A DNA stretch of 64,000 nt, from positions 17,449,095 through 17,513,094 of the forward strand of contig NC_063160.1 of assembly GCF_020921035.1 (NCBI RefSeq), given 5' to 3'. Both the position numbers and the translations under genes were made by a program. Below, in pieces: positions 37,168 to 48,498 of the stretch (positions are counted from its first letter, which is position 1; the number at the start of each line of letters is the position of its first letter). The notes under the pieces were generated by a model that did no database searches, was not told where the DNA came from, and saw only the letters and a list, made by a program, of their open reading frames with translations. The DNA is from Rhodamnia argentea. Lineage: Eukaryota > Streptophyta > Magnoliopsida > Myrtales > Myrtaceae.

Positions 37168-40068
37168 AAATTATCCTGATCTCTCCATATTGTCACTTGC
37201 AAAATGCATAAACGTAAACTAATCCTTGCAGACAGTTCTTACAAGAATTTCTATTTATCTGTCCAACATGGATTGGGAGTCAAATAAGCATGGTTTTTAT
37301 CAAGTTGCTTCTCTAGCTTTCCCTCATACTATATACATACCCTAAACACCATCAGCATAAATGCCAACTAGCCACAAAACACACTATGCATCTAGACCAA
37401 AATATAGAAAATGACACCTGAAAAATTGCATTCTTCCGAATCAGACGAACTACCTCCACTAATACATAGCACACACCGTCTGATGTAATCAATTTTATTT
37501 TGGCTAAAAGATATTAATGTTTTGCACTTTCCACCAATCTATCACATCCTAAAACATTCTGCCAGTTCTTACATGGTACCATACAGTTGTTTTGATGCCA
37601 CGATTCACTCTATTATCCAAATGAAAAGACAACCTCAACCGTACTGTGATTTCTTTGGAAGCTTAAAGTCAACCAGTCTTTGACTCTCTTTAATCCCTTC
37701 GATTGTCCAAAAGGGGAAAAAGACTTCGCCAGGTTCTAATCCTTAGCTCTAACACCGCAAGAAACAAGCCAGCCTAGAGAGGAGATTAAAACTGATACAA
37801 GAAGATGGGGTCATCAGACGAAAGTCAGACAGTAAACAAAACCTTTAAAATAACTGAATTATTCATGGTGAAAAGGGATATATTGTGGATGCCAGATGAA
37901 CAATCAGTCGATGCCTTCATGACCTTGAGAAACTTTTAAACACTGATAGCAACAACAGGAAAAAAGAGAAAAATGCTAAATACAAAGTGAAGAACTTTGA
38001 ATAGATTATTCAAAAGGAAGAGCACGATAAAACAGGAAAACCACTATAAAAGTTTCAGAAGTGTCTTTTTTACAGTATAGATGAATGGGAATCTAATTTT
38101 GAGAGCAACATAAAGTACAATTTGCTTCTATGCCACAAACTTCTATAAGATCCTAATAGTGAACTAAGATGGGGCAATTGCTCCTTGTCTTTGATACTGC
38201 CTCGGCAAAATATGGACATAGCATCCTTTGACATCCAAACGGGTTTCGCCCATCTATGTGCTCAGAACTAAATGCAGATTGGCGGGAGTCTATTTCACCC
38301 TCTTTTTACCATAATCTGTTCTATGAAAAGTCCTATCTTCCCATCTCATACTTGTTCAAATATTTTGCCTCCAACTAATCTCTCCCTTCTGAAAAGCCTG
38401 TCAAAATCAATCTTAGGGATGAAACTCCCTGTGGTTTTGAGCATGCCCGCTCATGGTTCTGGTGATATTAATAACACCAGGCCTAACTGATGGCAGCCAT
38501 AAGACCCAAAAGGAGTAACTAACATTAACAACCAAGATGGGACTTCACAAATACATCACACAGCAAGGTGTTTCTCTATCCCCAAGAAAGTAGGGTCAGA
38601 GTAAGCTTCAGTTGAATTATTATCATTCAAAGAAAGGACAAAAGAAAGAAAGTTCATTCATTTGAACAAAATGTTTATCTCCAAACATTGCATCTTTGTA
38701 ACTGGACCACATAATCCCACATGTTGCAGATAGTTATTTAGCTCTCAGCAATTTTTTCACTTAAAATTCACGTGATTCATTGCTAGGACTAAGATCTTGG
38801 AAAACCCTCATAACGAAACTTCAAAAATTAATTTTAAGGACTAATGGCAATTATCTTTTAGGAAAACTCTAAGCTTAATGATTACAGATACCATTCAGGA
38901 GTACAGTTCATTAAACCAATAAAAAGCAATCTTGTACGATTCTAGTCCTAATTTCTGATCAATTGCCTGGCCACGAAGCACACAAAACCTCATAGGGAGA
39001 CTCCTCTAACATCCAAAAGTCTTGAATATACTGTCGTGATAATTCATCTATTGGTATATATGTTTCTCCTTCACAACCACAACATGCTGTGCGTAGGGGG
39101 GGAAACCAGAATGAGCAATTCATTAGGCTGGACTGACGCAACAACATTCAGGCGGGTCTATGAGATTCCAAAACTATCATAATATCAGAGGTTACAAAGA
39201 AAAAAGTTAGAGATACGGAAGCAAACATGGACGTTGATTCTGTGAAAGAAAAAAAAAGGCTTAATGGTAACTTTGCTCGAAGAGAATAGTCCCTTCATAC
39301 CTTTCGTTTTTACCGAAACCAAACCGTGCACCGAAATAGAAAGCAACGGCAAGTAACCATGAATCACTGTGCACGGCAACCAGTGACAACCAGTCCTTCT
39401 CTTGCATTCCATCCCTTGCGAAATTGATTCCTAAGGCAGGCTCCGGAAGCTCAGGGGGAACCTCCTCCACGGGTAAATTAACTTCCCAGGTCTCGTTTGG
39501 AAAACCATACAGGCAGAGGTTCTCCTTCTCTGACAGTCAAAAGAAAAAAAAAACTCTTCAAACCAGGAATCTCCATTCACCCCGGGTGTCATGTAAAAAC
39601 AAAGAGGCATATTCGGTACAATGAAAAGATTCAAGGGGCGAACTTGATATGCAACAGATGAGGTTACAAGTAGGGGTAAGAGATGAAGAGGGGGGTGGGT
39701 GGTTGGAAAAGCAAAACGATAACAATCGACAAGCTGAGGGAGCGAGTGAGGTTGGCCAATGTGGAGACTTTGGAAGAATCAAACTGTGTCCAGACACAAC
39801 AGCATAGGGAGGAAGGGAACGTACCGGGGTCGCACTGCTGGTAGAATTTCTCAACGTCTGCAAGAAATAGACGAAAGAAGAAGAACAGGGCAAATGCATC
39901 AGGTCAAAAAAGGAGAAAGGGGGAAACGAGAAGGAAGGAAGAGATGATGAATTGGGATGGAAAACCAGTGGTGAGAGCCTTGATAAGGCCGGCGCGTCGG
40001 CCCTTGAAATCGCTGAAGACTTCCTCGACCGTCCTTGGAATTGGGTGCGGTGTTCCATTTCCCTCCAT
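35339..40068 (-). CDS. Alfin-like PHD-finger protein (H3K4me3 reader)
   Basis: Alfin-like proteins are nuclear, bind histone H3 trimethylated at lysine 4 through a C-terminal PHD finger and contact DNA or repressive complexes through an N-terminal Alfin domain. Five exons join in frame: 40068–39966, 39857–39825, 39529–39301, 35835–35712 and 35599–35339, giving 249 residues, the usual size. The Alfin domain (about 6–135) starts [20 protein letters not shown] and continues through [18 protein letters not shown] and [16 protein letters not shown]. The middle is Ser/Lys-rich and then acidic (GEEEEEDE). The PHD finger (about 196–242) shows the C4HC3 pattern CGAC–C-x2-C–H–C–C-x2-C with the aromatic [16 protein letters not shown]. 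Intron 3 is 3465 bp, far longer than the others. It pairs with Arabidopsis AL6/AL7 by gene order. Confidence 0.95.
37129..37165. repeat. (GA)n microsatellite in the Alfin-like third intron
   Basis: A 37-bp AG run lies within the 3.5-kb intron. Nothing else was recognised in that intron. Confidence 0.95.
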
Positions 40069-40142
40069 GAATCCCTCTCTCTCGCTCTTAACACTCAACT
40101 CTGAATCTGCTGAGAAATGTGGTTTGCTTTCTTCCCCCCTCC

Positions 40143-40192
40143 CCCAACCCCAACGCCAACCCAACCCAACCCAACCCAACCCCAACCCAACC
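40143..40192 (-). repeat. GGGTT repeat in the Alfin-like 5' leader
   Basis: On the gene's sense strand this is a run of GGGTT units with four or more GGG tracts at two-base spacing, about 75–125 bp before the ATG at 40068. It resembles a telomere-type repeat but lacks the plant TTTAGGG unit. Such spacing can fold into a G-quadruplex in RNA or DNA. Any regulatory role is inference. Confidence 0.7.
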
Positions 40193-40945
40193 AGCCAATT
40201 GCAATTGCTATTCCTCTTCCCGAGACCGAGAGTAGCCCCGCGAATTCATCAATCCGAGTGTTTTTCAGATTTCTTTCCCCCCCACCACCACCACCCCGCC
40301 TCTTTTTTCTTTTTTTCTTTTGTAAGTGTGTTTTTTGCGCTTGTCTAGGGTTCGCTCGTTGTCATGATAAAACTACAGCTTCGTTGTCGTATTCTTCGTA
40401 AGCTTAAGATTTCGTTGGTTTCGCAAAAACAGAGAAAATTAAATATTTTTTATTTTTTTTATTTTTATAAGTGATACAAACGATACGCTTTTATGAAAAT
40501 ATTTTCTAAATCATTCATTCTTCGCAAAATAAATTTAAAATGTAAAATTGATCCGATCATTTTAAATAGATGATAAAATGCTGTCTCATGTTGACTTTAT
40601 TTGGAGATGATAATTTGTAACTCGATTCCAGAACCACCCAACCCACCTAAAAATCCAGGCAAGCAATCTGAGTGAGTTGATTGAAGAAATTAAAGGAATT
40701 ATTTACGTATTACCCCATGAAATTTTAAGATGATAGACATTGAATTCGAATATCATAACTTCTATTCTGTCACAATCAGTAACCACCATTAAACGTTTTT
40801 TCTCCATCCTGACTGCAACCTATTTTTAAGATTTACATCAAAGTTGAAGAGGCCGAAGGGGGCAGACTTCTTTCAACCCCAATCCACGATAAGTCCTTCA
40901 TTGACTTAATTTTTTGATAGATAAAAACGTGGGGAACAAAGAGTC
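40193..40945. other. Upstream region of the Alfin-like gene
   Basis: This holds the 5' leader and promoter of the Alfin-like gene. At about 40405–40530 lies a short piece reading TTCGTTGGTTTCGCA and AAATATTTTCTAAATCATTCATT, similar to one end of the MITE candidate at 50202–50444. No gene was seen. Confidence 0.4.
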
Positions 40946-40948
40946 TTA

Positions 40949-41350
40949 GGGGGTGCATGAGATCCATCCAGAAACAAAATTTCTGTTCCAAACCTATTTT
41001 CGGAACGGAAACTTGTTTGTTAACGTAATTCTATTTTTCTATTTCTGAAACAAAAAGTTGTTTCGGAAATAGATTTGAAGAAGAAATGAGAAATAATAAT
41101 TTTCTATTTTTCCGAGAAACAAAAATAAAAATCTCACTTTTTTTCAAACACCCGCCACCGCCGGCCGCCGCCGCAGGTCACCACTACCGCCCCCTGCCGT
41201 CAGCCGGTCGACACATTTTTCAAAAGTAGAAATCTTATGTTATTATCAAACACATTTTTTTGCTCAGAAACTCATCCAGAAACGGAAATAGAAAAAATTA
41301 TTTCTAGCCGTAAATCTATTTATGAAATAGAATGGTTATCATTTACCCCC
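40949..41350. mobile_element. Tourist-like (PIF/Harbinger) MITE with TTA target duplication
   Basis: The 402-bp element begins GGGGGTGCATGAGATCCATC and ends in the imperfect complement of it (the right end read inward is GGGGGTAAATGATAACCATT, 15 of 20 matching). It is flanked by TTA at 40946–40948 and 41351–41353. The termini are AT-rich and the core is GC-rich with a CCGCCGCCG-type stretch. A 3-bp TTA/TAA duplication and a G-rich terminus are the marks of PIF/Harbinger-derived Tourist MITEs. It has no coding capacity. Confidence 0.7.
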
Positions 41351-41353
41351 TTA

Positions 41354-41758
41354 ACCGTTGGGTCCGTCCGCAGTATGGATAAGCTCATTACCATAGACCT
41401 ACCGACAAATATAGCATTCCTTCACTTTAGCTGGAAGGGCGAGCAATGGGCCAATTCCACTCGAAAATTGAACTAAATCGGCCCTACCCAACTAATTTTA
41501 AGCCGATTCACAAGAGGTCTAAACAGGCTCACTTTAGTGTCAAAATTTTTCGAGCGATTACTTAAGTTTTATATTAGTAAAAAAAATATTCACTTAAGTA
41601 CCTCGAACGATAAGCTATAACGATTCGCCGTACGTGGAAGTTTTAAATTATGTTTTTGACTCCAACTTGGTTTTTCTTTAAGTCTAGCATGGAAAATCTT
41701 TCGTCCAACCCGGCAAAGTATTCGGCAAAAAGAAAAAAAAAACTCCCAAAGTGACTCT

Positions 41759-41792
<34 letters not shown>

Positions 41793-41853
41793 CGAGTTGA
41801 AGGAGCAAAGCTCCGTTTCCACGATAGAGAAATAGAGTTCTATTTCAATAGTA
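41354..41853. other. Intergenic DNA left of the copia insertion
   Basis: This contains CACTTAAGT-type words near 41560–41600, related to the repeats in the first 3.4 kb, and a (GA)n tract at 41760–41789 set between two CTCGAG palindromes. No gene was seen. Confidence 0.45.
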
Positions 41854-41858
41854 GCAAC

Positions 41859-42572
41859 TGTTGTAATATAACGTGCGGAAGCTAACCCGGATCTTGCAAA
41901 TAAGTCAATGCGAAAGCACCAAGAGAAATAACGATGAACGATAAATGACACCGGGAATTACGTGGTTCGGTCCGAATATCGGTACCTACATCCACGGGAG
42001 AGCCAGCAAGAACAATCCACTATAATCGGAGAATCGGAATTACAATCGCTCAATACGCTCGTGTTTCCCGCACCTAGATTATACCCAAACCCAAAGTGTT
42101 TACAAATAAACAACTTACTTGGATATAACAAAAATAAAACTCACGAAGCACAAATCTTCTCCGCGTGTTCAAGCCCAAGCAACGGCTCGCGCACGGCCAA
42201 GAAACAAGAACGTCTCTTGCTTTTTTTTCTCGCGCGGCTTTTCTCTGCTTGTTCTTCTCTTCTTTGTGCGAAGGCTTCTGCAGGTTCAACGTAAAAAGGG
42301 GGGAAACAAACCCTACCTTTTTCTTCTTTTATTCCTTTCATCCACCACCGCTGGGCCCACAAAATTTCCTTCTCTTTTGTGAACGACAATTGCATGAAGA
42401 AGCCATGTGCTCTTCTTTCTTTTTGAACTCTCTGGGACCCACCGTGATCTCTTGATCTACCATTACTCAAGAAAGAAGTGTCAGACCAAAATCTTGAGTA
42501 ATGGTCAAATGTGGTCCCCATATTTTATCTTGTGGTGCCAATAACAATTTTAAACTCGAGACATATTTAACA
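41859..42572 (-). repeat. 3' LTR of the young copia element
   Basis: This is a 714-bp LTR with TG...CA ends. The purine-rich tract of the element lies directly to its right on the plus strand (from 42573). Confidence 0.95.
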
Positions 42573-42654
42573 ATTCTCCACCTTGGCTCGATGTTTGAAG
42601 CCGAATTAATAATGATCATCATCCATGCTGCTCTCCTAACGCCCCCACGGGCGC

Positions 42655-45600
42655 TCACTCTCTACAGACGCTAATAGTGCTCAAGCAAAGCTTGAGCTTC
42701 GCCAAAAGAACTGGCTTAGTCATCATGTCCGCGGGGTTCTCTGCTGTAGCAATCTTTTTCACAACAACCTTACCCTTCGCTAAGACATCTCGGATGAAGT
42801 GGTACCCGATATTGATATGCTTCGTTCGCTCGTGATAAACCGGATATGCCGGATAAATCGCACCTTGGTTATCACAGTGTATATCAACACTTTTCTGTTC
42901 TAACCCAAAGTCCATGAGCAAAGCTTGCAACCATATCGCCTCTTTCGCTACAAAGGTCGGTGCCATGTACTCCGCCTCGATCGATGACAAGGCTACGTGG
43001 TCCTGTAAGGACGCCTTCCAACTAACCGCACCACCGCAAGCGTAAACACGTACCCGGCTAAAGACCCGCACTCATCCAAGTCACCTCGCATGATCGGAAT
43101 CCACAAAACCGGTGGTCTCACTCGCCATTACCGTCCCTCCCGGTATACTATACCAACGTCCGATGTCCCCTTCAAATATCTCGAGGATCCATTTCATGAC
43201 TTCCCAATGAGTTTTACCCGGACGCTTCATATAACGACTAACCACACCGACGACTTGTGAAATATCGGGCCTAGTGCATACCATAGCATACATAATACTA
43301 CCCACGGCACTAGAATAAGGAACACGAGACATATGTTCCTCTTCCTCCTCGGTCTGCGGCGATAACTTAACCGAAAGTTTAAAGTGCTTCGCTAATGGTG
43401 TACTCACGGACTTCGCCGATCGCATATTAAAACGTGCAACAATTTTCTCAATATATTTCTTTTGAGACAGACGTAATAATCCCTGCAATCTGTCACGCAA
43501 AATCTCCATACCCAATATTTTCTTCGCAAAGACCTAAATCTTTCATCTCAAACTCAGCACTCAACCGCCTCTTCAAAGACATCAATATCGGACATATTTT
43601 TCGTTGCTATCAACATATCATCAACATATAATAGCAGATATATCAAAGACCCGTCCTCCAATCTCCTAAAATAAACACGGTGTCCATCCGACTCTTCGAA
43701 TAGTCCTCGACTAGCCATGAAAGCGTCAAACCGCTTATACCACCTGTCTAGGAGATTGTTTCAAAGCCCATATAAAGATTTCTTTAATAAGCAAACATGA
43801 TCTTCCTTACCCGGAATAGCAAATCCCTCCGTCGCCTCATGTAAATCTGCTCCTCCAACTCACCGTGAAGAAACGCCGTTTTCACATCAAGTTGCTCCAA
43901 CTCGAGATCCTGTGCAGCATCAAAGGCAAGTAAAACACGAATAGAAGTATGCCTTACCACGGGAGAAAACACCTCACCGTAGTCAATGCCTTCCCGCTGG
44001 GTATACCCCTTCGCAACAAGTCTCGCCTTATATCTCGCCGCTCGACACTAGAAATGCCCTCTTTCCGTTTGTAGACCCATTTACTTCCGACAATCTTCTG
44101 GCTCTTTGGTACTTTAACTAACTCCCATGTCTGATTTCGATGGAGTGATTCCATCTCTTCACTCATAGCCCCTAGCCACTGCGACGACTCGGAACTAGCC
44201 ATCGCCTCAGAGTAAGACGAAGGTTCATCTGTCTCCACCTCATCACCTACGGTCAAAGCATAAGCAAAATCAGTATAAGCATAACGTACCGGTGGTTTAA
44301 TTTGCCTTCTCTCGTCTGCATCCGCGGCTATACTATGTTTGCGGCCGTATCTTGGTTGTTCACTATCACCGACTTCATGAACTGCGGCTACTTCAGCGGT
44401 CCGAACATCTGTTACCTCCAAGGTCTCCGGAGTCTCCACCTGAAGCTCCACCTCACTACTAACACCATGATCCGTCTGCTCTGCTGGTTGTGTGTCAGAA
44501 CTCCTCTGTCGAAGCATTTCGGTCTCGTCGAAAATCACATCTCTGCTGATTAGAAAACCGGGTGATCCGGGATCGGTGCACCACAGCCGGTAGCCTTTCA
44601 CCCCATGTGCATAACCCAGAAATATGCACTTTTTCGACCTCGGCTCAAGCTTACCATCACTCGCATGAGCATACCCGGGACATCCGAATATTCGTAATCC
44701 GGAGTAATCAACAGGTTTCCCGACCATACTTCCTCCGGGAGTCTTCCACTCGATAGCAGATGATGGAGATCGATTAATCGGGTAACATGCCATGTTCACT
44801 GCTTCGGCCCAAAATTCCTTGCCTATTCCAGCATGCGAAAGCATGCTCCGAGCCCGCTCAAGTAAAGTTCTGTTCTTCCGTTTCGCCACACCATTCTCTT
44901 GTGGTGTCCCAGGTGCTGTGCGGTGTCTCACAATTCCTTCTCTCTCGCAGAACTCGGTAAAATCTTTACCACGTAACTCCATGCCGTTATCGGTTCTCGG
45001 GCACTTGATCTGTTTATCCGATCGCTTCTCAATCAATGCCTTAAATTTCTTGAACCGATCAAACACATCAGATTTGTGCTTCAGAAAGTATACCCATACC
45101 TTCCTGGAATAGTCGTCGATAAATGTCAGCATATAACGAGCACCTCCTTTCGAAGGAACAGGAGACGGGCCCCGGACATCCGAATGAATATATTCTACCG
45201 GTTGCTTGGTCGAATGAATACTTGTAGCAAACTTAATCCCGCGTTGCTTCCCAAAGATACAGTGCTCACATAAGTCTAACTTACTTGTCTTTTGACCCTT
45301 TAACAACCCTCTATCACTCAGCATCGTCATACCCGCCTCACTCATGTGCCCTAGACGCATATGCCATAAACGAGTTAGATCAGAATCTGACTCACCCGAT
45401 GAAACCGCAGCGAGCCTCCTGTCACGGTCTCTCCCAAGTAGATGATAGAGAGAACTCACTTTCTTCCCTTTCATTACCGTCATAGCACCTCGAGAGATCT
45501 TCAAAGACTCCACCTTCAGCGGTGTACTTACACCCGATATCATCGAGTGTCCCCAAAGAAATAAGGTTCTTCTTGAGCTCCGGTACATGCCTCACGTCTC

Positions 45601-45806
45601 GTCAATGTGCGCACTACGCCATCGTGCATCCGAATCCGAACCGTCCCTATCCCCACAACATTGCGAGCTGCGTTATTCCCCAACGTAACTCTACCACCAT
45701 CCGCAGTCCGGTAAGTAGTAAACCAGTTCTTATGAGGCGTCATATGATAAGAACACCCCGAATCTAGCACCCATTCATCTCCCGACGAACCTGCAGTCAC
45801 ACACAA
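42655..45806 (-). pseudogene. Copia pol: protease, integrase, reverse transcriptase, RNase H (frameshifted)
   Basis: Protease lies in 45806–45540 with the active-site triplet in [10 protein letters not shown]. The integrase-containing frame is 45588–43954 (544 residues) with the pre-integrase MRLGHMSEAGM, the phrase TFIDDYSRKVWVYF, the second Asp in TDNG and the downstream ENGVAKRKNRTL. RT begins at the end of that frame with GSKWVYKRK and continues in another frame at 43972–43784 ([12 protein letters not shown]). The catalytic YVDDM is intact at 43614–43628 in yet another frame, and then follows 43515–43081. RNase H is 43071–42655 with SSIEAEYMA. Several single-base shifts separate these blocks, and a stop lies near 43080. 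Confidence 0.9.
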
Positions 45807-45895
45807 GACAGCCTCGCATCACTAGTGCTCTCTTCAAGAACGTTCGCCACCTTGGTTGTGGCTTTCTGCTTATCACCTCTATTTCTCAATTTTGG

Positions 45896-45938
45896 ACAAT
45901 CTCTCCCGATGTGCCCTTCCTCGTGACACTCAAAGCAC
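45896..45938 (-). pseudogene. Gag zinc knuckle of the copia element
   Basis: The CX2CX4HX4C motif is intact as CFECHEEGHIGRDC but lies in a different frame from both the gag body (46156–46638) and the protease. Confidence 0.85.
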
Positions 45939-46155
45939 TTCACGCGTCCCTTGGACTTCCTATGGCGTGACTTAGATCTGCTTTTACCTCTGCTGCTCTT
46001 TGGACCCTCGTTGTTGCTCTCTACCCCGAATCACTAGTCCTCGCGCTACATCCTGCGCTAGACCGTCATCTCGCAACTTTCTCTCGCCACTCTTTAGAAA
46101 ATAAGGCGGACTTTACCTCTTCCGAGGTAATCGTAGTACGCCCCGCAATGCTGAA

Positions 46156-46638
46156 TCAAGCAAAGTGCTCCCATGACTCGGTAGGGAAGCTAACAACATC
46201 ATGCCCCCGCTCTTCATCATCAAGTGTCTTACCGACGTTCTTCAAATCCATCATGAGTTTATTAAATTCATCTAGATGGGTTTCGATAGACGTACCTTCA
46301 GTATATCCGAACCGGAACATCCTCTTCAACATGTATAAGTGATTGTTCAAACCCTTCGTTACATAGAGCGCCCGAAGTTTTGTCCACAATGCTGCGGTAT
46401 CCTTCTCCTCACCAACCTCTATTAACAGTTCATCCGATAAATTCAACAGGATTAAACTTCTAGCTTTCCTCATTACCACATCCTTTTCAGCATCCGTCAT
46501 CGTTTCGGGCAACTCGGCCTTGCCCTCCAATGCTTCTGCTAAACCTTGAGTTGTCAATATCGCCTCCATCTTGAGACTCCATAACCCAAAGTTGTTCCTC
46601 CCGTTAAACTTCTCAATTTCAGCTTTCACTCCGGACAT
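46156..46638 (-). pseudogene. Copia gag body, frame lost at its C-terminal end
   Basis: Gag forms the particle that packages copia RNA. The likely start is ATG at 46638–46636 (MSGVKAEIEKFNG), 94 bp inside the 5' LTR. The family phrases FGLWSLKMEAIL, ALWTKLRALYV and LDEFNKLMMDL are present. After LDDEE the frame slips and ends at 46156, while typical gag text resumes in another frame and continues to the zinc knuckle. The longer frame from 46824 runs back into the LTR and is not the real start. Confidence 0.85.
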
Positions 46639-46717
46639 AATTGCAATCACAGGATATCCAGATAATAATCGGACAAGCAAAAGCCCCAAATCACAATCTA
46701 GAATATCCGAACCTGGT

Positions 46718-46729
46718 GCTCTGATACCA
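46718..46729 (-). other. Primer-binding site of the young copia element
   Basis: TGGTATCAGAGC on the minus strand is complementary to the 3' end of initiator tRNA-Met and lies two bases from the 5' LTR. Confidence 0.9.
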
Positions 46730-46731
46730 AT

Positions 46732-47444
46732 TGTTGTAATATAACGTGCGGAAGCTAACCCGGATCTTGCAAATAAGTCAATGCGAAAGCACCAAGAGAA
46801 ATAACGATGAACGATAAATGACACCGGGAATTACGTGGTTCGGTCCGAATATCGGTACCTACATCCACGGGAGAGCCAGCAAGAACAATCCACTATAATC
46901 GGAGAATCGGAATTACAATCGCTCAATACGCTCGTGTTTCCCGCACCTAGATTATACCCAAACCCAAAGTGTTTACAAATAAACAACTTACTTGGATATA
47001 ACAAAAATAAAACTCACGAAGCACAAATCTTCTCCGCGTGTTCAAGCCCAAGCAACAGCTCGCGCACGGCCAAGAAACAAGAACGTCTCTTGCTTTTTTT
47101 CTCGCGCGGCTTTTCTCTGCTTGTTCTTCTCTTCTTTGTGCGAAGGCTTCTGCAGGTTCAACGTAAAAAGGGGGGAAACAAACCCTACCTTTTTCTTCTT
47201 TTATTCCTTTCATCCACCACCGCTGGGCCCACAAAATTTCCTTCTCTTTTGTGAACGACAATTGCATGAAGAAGCCATGTGCTCTTCTTTCTTTTTGAAC
47301 TCTCTGGGACCCACCGTGATCTCTTGATCTACCATTACTCAAGAAAGAAGTGTCGGACCAAAATCTTGAGTAATGGTCAAATGTGGTCCCCATATTTTAT
47401 CTTGTGGTGCCAATAACAATTTTAAACTCGAGACATATTTAACA
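46732..47444 (-). repeat. 5' LTR of the young copia element
   Basis: This is a 713-bp LTR with TG...CA ends. It is one base shorter than the 3' LTR because of a T-run of seven rather than eight, and two single-base differences were seen (AACAGC versus AACGGC, and GTGTCGG versus GTGTCAG). Confidence 0.95.
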
Positions 47445-47449
47445 GCAAC

Positions 47450-47991
47450 AATGGTGGATGAGTGTCCAGGTGGACCTTTGTATCTTGATCGATTGTTTGT
47501 CTTGTAGGTTGCCTAGGTTGTCGTCGATAGGAAGTGGATGCAAGATTGACAAGTTCAATATGTAGGATATGGTTCGCGCTATCAAGAAGAGGAAGGGTTG
47601 GCAAGCACCGCATCCGGAGGAGTGGACAATATAGGCGGTGCACCTTCAAAGTAGGATGCCTAGTCTTTTCAATCAATAATTCCGAAACAACAACCTCAAG
47701 ACGAGGTAACGGATCTCGATGTAGAACCGAAGCTCGTACATGTTCAAACTCGTCATTAAGTGCCATCAGCAATTGCATAACATTCATATTATCACGATAT
47801 TTAGCAAACTTGCAGCAATGGTATTGGCTTCCCATTGCGGCTCGGATAAAGCCAATTGATCCAAAACAGCATGCATAGCAGACAAAAAAATTGTTAATAG
47901 ATTTGCCTATCTCTTGACGCAGCCAATGCAAATTGCCTAACAACTGATATTGATGAGCAATATCCGAGGTGGAATAACGACCGGCAAGCAA
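47450..47991 (-). pseudogene. Copia gag fragment (UBN2 type)
   Basis: The frame of about 180 residues carries the gag phrases QYQLLGNLHWLRQE and MQLLMALNDEFEHVRASVL. The segment between them is scrambled by frameshifts, and the N-terminal part continues out of frame toward 48480. It is a dead remnant. Confidence 0.75.
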
Positions 47992-48498
47992 ATCTCATGC
48001 TTCTTTCGTTGTATTGAGGCGACCAAACTGAAGCTAATAGAGGGAATTGGAGTATTTTGGGACCATGTAAAATCCAATGGTTCTTGTTGTCCCACTCCAC
48101 CAATTGCTGAATGAGTTTGTCTCTAGTTTCTTCAGCAGCTCTTGTAAGCGTGCAAACTTCTCGTCACCTCATTTCTTCATCAGTTCTTGTAGGGAACTAT
48201 TAAGTTTGTTGAATTCGTTGAGTGACGGAGAATTTGGTGGTCCTCTTGTATTGTAAATATAACCAACGGAATGTTCTCGAAATTGACTTATGGTTGACGG
48301 CTTTGGTGGGTCCGAGATGGCCACGCACGGTGGCACGTGTGTTGGAGTCCGTGACAGCGGCGGTTTGCTACAACTGAAGTCGTGGGCTTGGTGGAGAAAC
48401 GCAGACGATCACGGTGGAGGAGCAACGCAGCATATGCGGCTAGCGTTGCAAAGCCGGGTCGATTAGGTTTCTCAAAAAAAGAAGTTGTGATACCAAGT

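Larger units (their letters stand above)
41859..47444 (-). mobile_element. Young Ty1/copia element (TNT1-like) with near-identical LTRs
   Basis: This is a complete LTR element of 5586 bp. The target duplication GCAAC is perfect at 41854–41858 and 47445–47449. The LTRs of 714 and 713 bp have TG...CA ends and differ by two substitutions and one single-base indel by eye. The primer site TGGTATCAGAGC (46718–46729) fits initiator tRNA-Met, and a purine-rich AAGGTGGAGAAT lies before the 3' LTR. The domain order on the minus strand is gag, zinc knuckle, protease, integrase, reverse transcriptase, RNase H, which defines copia. Despite its youth the coding region changes frame at least five times, so this copy cannot make a whole polyprotein as written. 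Confidence 0.95.

Noticed and set aside
46639-46824. N-terminal extension of gag into the LTR
   Set aside because: The same LTR-encoded peptide occurs at the other LTR (41951 downward), so it is LTR sequence, not gag. The gag start at 46638 fits the family.
48100-48480. Possible independent gene right of the gag fragment
   Set aside because: Position between gag and the primer site of the older copia, plus broken frames, indicate the decayed gag N-terminus.
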